A stretch of 64,000 nt of DNA from assembly GCF_900109615.1 (NCBI RefSeq), contig NZ_FOIX01000004.1:310001-374000 (forward strand), read 5' to 3'. The position numbers were made by a program, and so were the translations under genes. Positions within the stretch are counted from its first letter, which is position 1; every line of letters starts with the position of its first letter. Source of the DNA: Kaistella antarctica (GTDB lineage: Bacteria; Bacteroidota; Bacteroidia; Flavobacteriales; Weeksellaceae). Shown one piece after another: positions 62,027 through 64,000 of the stretch. The notes under the pieces were generated by a model. That model was not told where the DNA came from, did not search any database, and saw nothing but the letters and a program-made list of their open reading frames with translations.

Positions 62027-63061
62027 TTATACGGTATCTGAATCTGAATAACTTAAATACCAGTTTTTTCTATCATTAATCATGTGGGCTAAGGATTCAT
62101 CAAAAGCACGCACGCCAAAATGCAACTCTATTGGTTTGAATTTTTCGGGCATTGTAAAGAACCCTCGTTTACTAAATATTTTATAGTTAGGAGAATGTTC
62201 CAGACACCAAACCAATATACAATCTGCGCCAGATTTTCGGATTATATTTAATGCATTTTTTAACAAAAATGAGGCCGCATCCTCGAATTCTAATTGATAC
62301 ACTAACTCCATAATATAGGCTACTTTACCACCGTGTTTCTCTTTGATACAGTAAACGATATACCCTATGTATTTATTACCAGAATAAATATGATCAATCA
62401 TATAATCTTCTGATGGTTTATTCAAATAACGCCAATCTAAATAAGCTTTATCCCTATGAACTGCAACCTTAATATCTTTTGAAAAATTATTCCAAATCTC
62501 ATCAACAGCTGCTGGGAAAACTTTTTCATTTTTGATAATATAATTTTTACCCAAACCGTAACTTCTGGATAGACTGATATTAGGCAACCACGATAACATT
62601 TTGATTTTATCGGTAAAGTACTTTGTTTTAAGTGGTTTTATTAAAAACGGTACCGGATCTAATACCTGCCATGATAACTTTTTCACAAATCCATGAATAG
62701 AACTACCATTAGGAAACCCGTAGACTAATTTCAAACCATCACTATGTGCTTTTTGATAAACATCTGCAGCTAATTTTACAAAAAGCCCTTTACCTCTGTA
62801 ATCTACATCTGTCATCGTATCTAAAGATTGGCAAGCCAAAACTTTTTTACGATCTATTTGAAAATGTACAGGAAAGACTGCATAGACCGCAGCTACTTTT
62901 TCAGTCTCTTTATCAATAGCAATATCAACCAACTGTTTTTTTGAGGGAGTTTCTAAAAACTGCCAAATAATTTTCTCTATAGATTTGGAAGAACCGTTTG
63001 CATCAAAACATGATTTGAATAGAGGAGCAGTTTCTTTTGATATATTAAAAATATTATACAT
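62027..63061 (-). CDS. GNAT-family N-acyltransferase in polysaccharide cluster
   Basis: A 344-aa protein with a GNAT core in the N-terminal half. The acyl-CoA-binding motif is DYRGKGLFVKLAADVYQKA (R-x-x-G-x-G/A pattern) and GLKLVYGFPNGSSIHGF follows it. The C-terminal half (from WRYLNKPSEDYMIDHIYSGN) resembles a second, degenerate GNAT fold, a two-lobe plan known for Eis-like and FemAB-like enzymes. It is in an operon with a deacetylase and a CapK-like enzyme, so it may acylate an amino sugar after deacetylation. The acyl donor is unknown. Confidence 0.78.
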   Translation of the reverse strand: MYNIFNISKETAPLFKSCFDANGSSKSIEKIIWQFLETPSKKQLVDIAIDKETEKVAAVYAVFPVHFQIDRKKVLACQSLDTMTDVDYRGKGLFVKLAADVYQKAHSDGLKLVYGFPNGSSIHGFVKKLSWQVLDPVPFLIKPLKTKYFTDKIKMLSWLPNISLSRSYGLGKNYIIKNEKVFPAAVDEIWNNFSKDIKVAVHRDKAYLDWRYLNKPSEDYMIDHIYSGNKYIGYIVYCIKEKHGGKVAYIMELVYQLEFEDAASFLLKNALNIIRKSGADCILVWCLEHSPNYKIFSKRGFFTMPEKFKPIELHFGVRAFDESLAHMINDRKNWYLSYSDSDTV

Positions 63062-63170
63062 GATTTTTAATTTTAAAATTTAATAATAATTTTTCTTGAA
63101 CGATCTAAATTGACCATCCATTTTTACACTCGTATAAACATAGGAAATCGACATCATCCTTTTAGTAAAA

Positions 63171-64000
63171 TTATGAATTAAGAAGATTAAGATAAAACTC
63201 TTCCAGTTTGCAGGCATTTTCTTTTATATCGTAACCTTTTACTTTGATTTTCTCGATATTATCCTTCCGGTCATAAGGAATTGAAAATAAAATACGCGCA
63301 GCCCAATATTCTGCAGTTTTGGTGAGCGGTAAAAACTCTAAATCATTTGTCAACAATACTTCATTGGGAATTGTATCAGAAGCAAAAATTTTCAACCCAC
63401 TTGCTTGCGCTTCAATTAGCGAGATTCCTAAACCTTCATTATGTGAAGGGAATAGAAATACATCCATCACTTGATACATATTATACACATCTGAGCGAAG
63501 GCCTGTAAAAATAACAGCATTTTCAATACCAAGAGCTTTAATTCCTTCTTTGACATTTAAGTTATTCTTATAGTCGCCAACCAATAACAGTTTTGCGTCT
63601 ACTCTTTTTTTTAGTATTTCACTAAATACTTTAAGAATAAAAGGATAATTTTTAGGTTTTGAGAAATTACCAACATGCCCAATTACAAGAGAGTTGTAAA
63701 TATTTAAACTTGATTTTTGTTGTTCAGCATTTTTCTGATCGTAGCTAAACAGCGAAGTGTCAATTGCATTATTTACAACAGCGAAATCTTTATTTTTGCC
63801 AAACAACCATTCACCTGCTTTTGTACTACAAGCAAATCGATGTGTTGTTGGAGAATTAATTATTTGTCTTAGACAATAAATTAAAGGAACGCGGTATAAT
63901 TTATGATCCCAAATAGAATCATGAGTTTCATGCGAATGCGCTATGCGAGCGGGGATGTTATTTCTTTTTGCAGATTTCAAAATTAAATAACTCCATACCG
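63171..64000 (-). CDS. Glycosyltransferase family 4/1, N-terminus cut by window edge
   Basis: The frame is open through the right window edge, so the N-terminus is missing. The visible 276 residues are the second half of a GT-B glycosyltransferase. ARIAHSHETHDSIW is the usual HSH element of the N-terminal domain. STKAGEWLFG and FAVVNNAIDTSLF mark the linker, VIGHVGNFSKPKNYPF starts the C-terminal domain, and FLFPSHNEGLGISLIEAQASGL holds the EGxxxxxxE sugar-nucleotide motif. Expected to add a sugar in the cytosol during glycan assembly. It is upstream of the GNAT gene by about 110 bp in the same direction. A possible internal start at 63980 is only a TTG and lies too far into the domain to be real. 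Confidence 0.85.
   Translation of the reverse strand, partial: VWSYLILKSAKRNNIPARIAHSHETHDSIWDHKLYRVPLIYCLRQIINSPTTHRFACSTKAGEWLFGKNKDFAVVNNAIDTSLFSYDQKNAEQQKSSLNIYNSLVIGHVGNFSKPKNYPFILKVFSEILKKRVDAKLLLVGDYKNNLNVKEGIKALGIENAVIFTGLRSDVYNMYQVMDVFLFPSHNEGLGISLIEAQASGLKIFASDTIPNEVLLTNDLEFLPLTKTAEYWAARILFSIPYDRKDNIEKIKVKGYDIKENACKLEEFYLNLLNS

Overview
The window reads as part of the chromosome of an AT-rich Bacteroidota, most likely a Flavobacteriia member of the Chryseobacterium/Kaistella type. This is an inference from three things. There are several very large secreted proteins ending in type IX secretion (T9SS) type A sorting domains. Bacteroidota-style promoters (-7 box TAnnTTTG, sometimes with a -33 TTG) precede many genes. 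Shine-Dalgarno sequences are largely absent. No rRNA, tRNA, CRISPR, phage or transposase gene was seen.

Region 1 (1-17057, all leftward) is a surface-glycan operon. In transcription order it holds a PglE-like aminotransferase, a membrane PglF-like 4,6-dehydratase, a Wza-like export lipoprotein and a Wzc-like co-polymerase/tyrosine kinase. A complete CMP-legionaminic acid set follows (LegB, LegC, LegH, LegI, LegG, PtmE, LegF), then a Gfo/Idh oxidoreductase, an SDR (PtmF/PtmA-like), a Wzx flippase and a truncated QHG-motif protein. Many junctions are 1-14 bp overlaps.

Region 2 (17410-47663) is an array of five giant T9SS-exported proteins (1051 to 2410 aa) and one inactivated paralogue. They share a C-terminal module of about 430 residues but carry different N-terminal domains. 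Two tiny paralogous membrane-tag proteins (signal peptide, acidic linker, PID motif, one TM helix, basic tail) lie beside two of the giants.

Region 3 (47809-51740) holds lipoate-protein ligase and a secreted M4 (thermolysin-like) metalloprotease with a T9SS tag.

Region 4 (51810-58073) is a four-gene cassette (GT4, PglC-like, PglD-like, second sugar transferase) in the order of Campylobacter pglA-pglC-pglD. It probably completes a bacillosamine-type pathway with PglF/PglE of region 1. Two arrays of a roughly 148/166-bp palindromic repeat, in opposite orientations, flank it. One repeat unit carries a GIY-YIG nuclease gene exactly where other units carry a spacer of about 45 bp. This is the most interesting feature of the window.

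Region 5 (58192-64000) holds a DUF6266-type protein, a small HTH protein, and a leftward polysaccharide cluster: CapK-like adenylate-forming enzyme, polysaccharide deacetylase, GNAT acyltransferase and a glycosyltransferase cut by the window edge.
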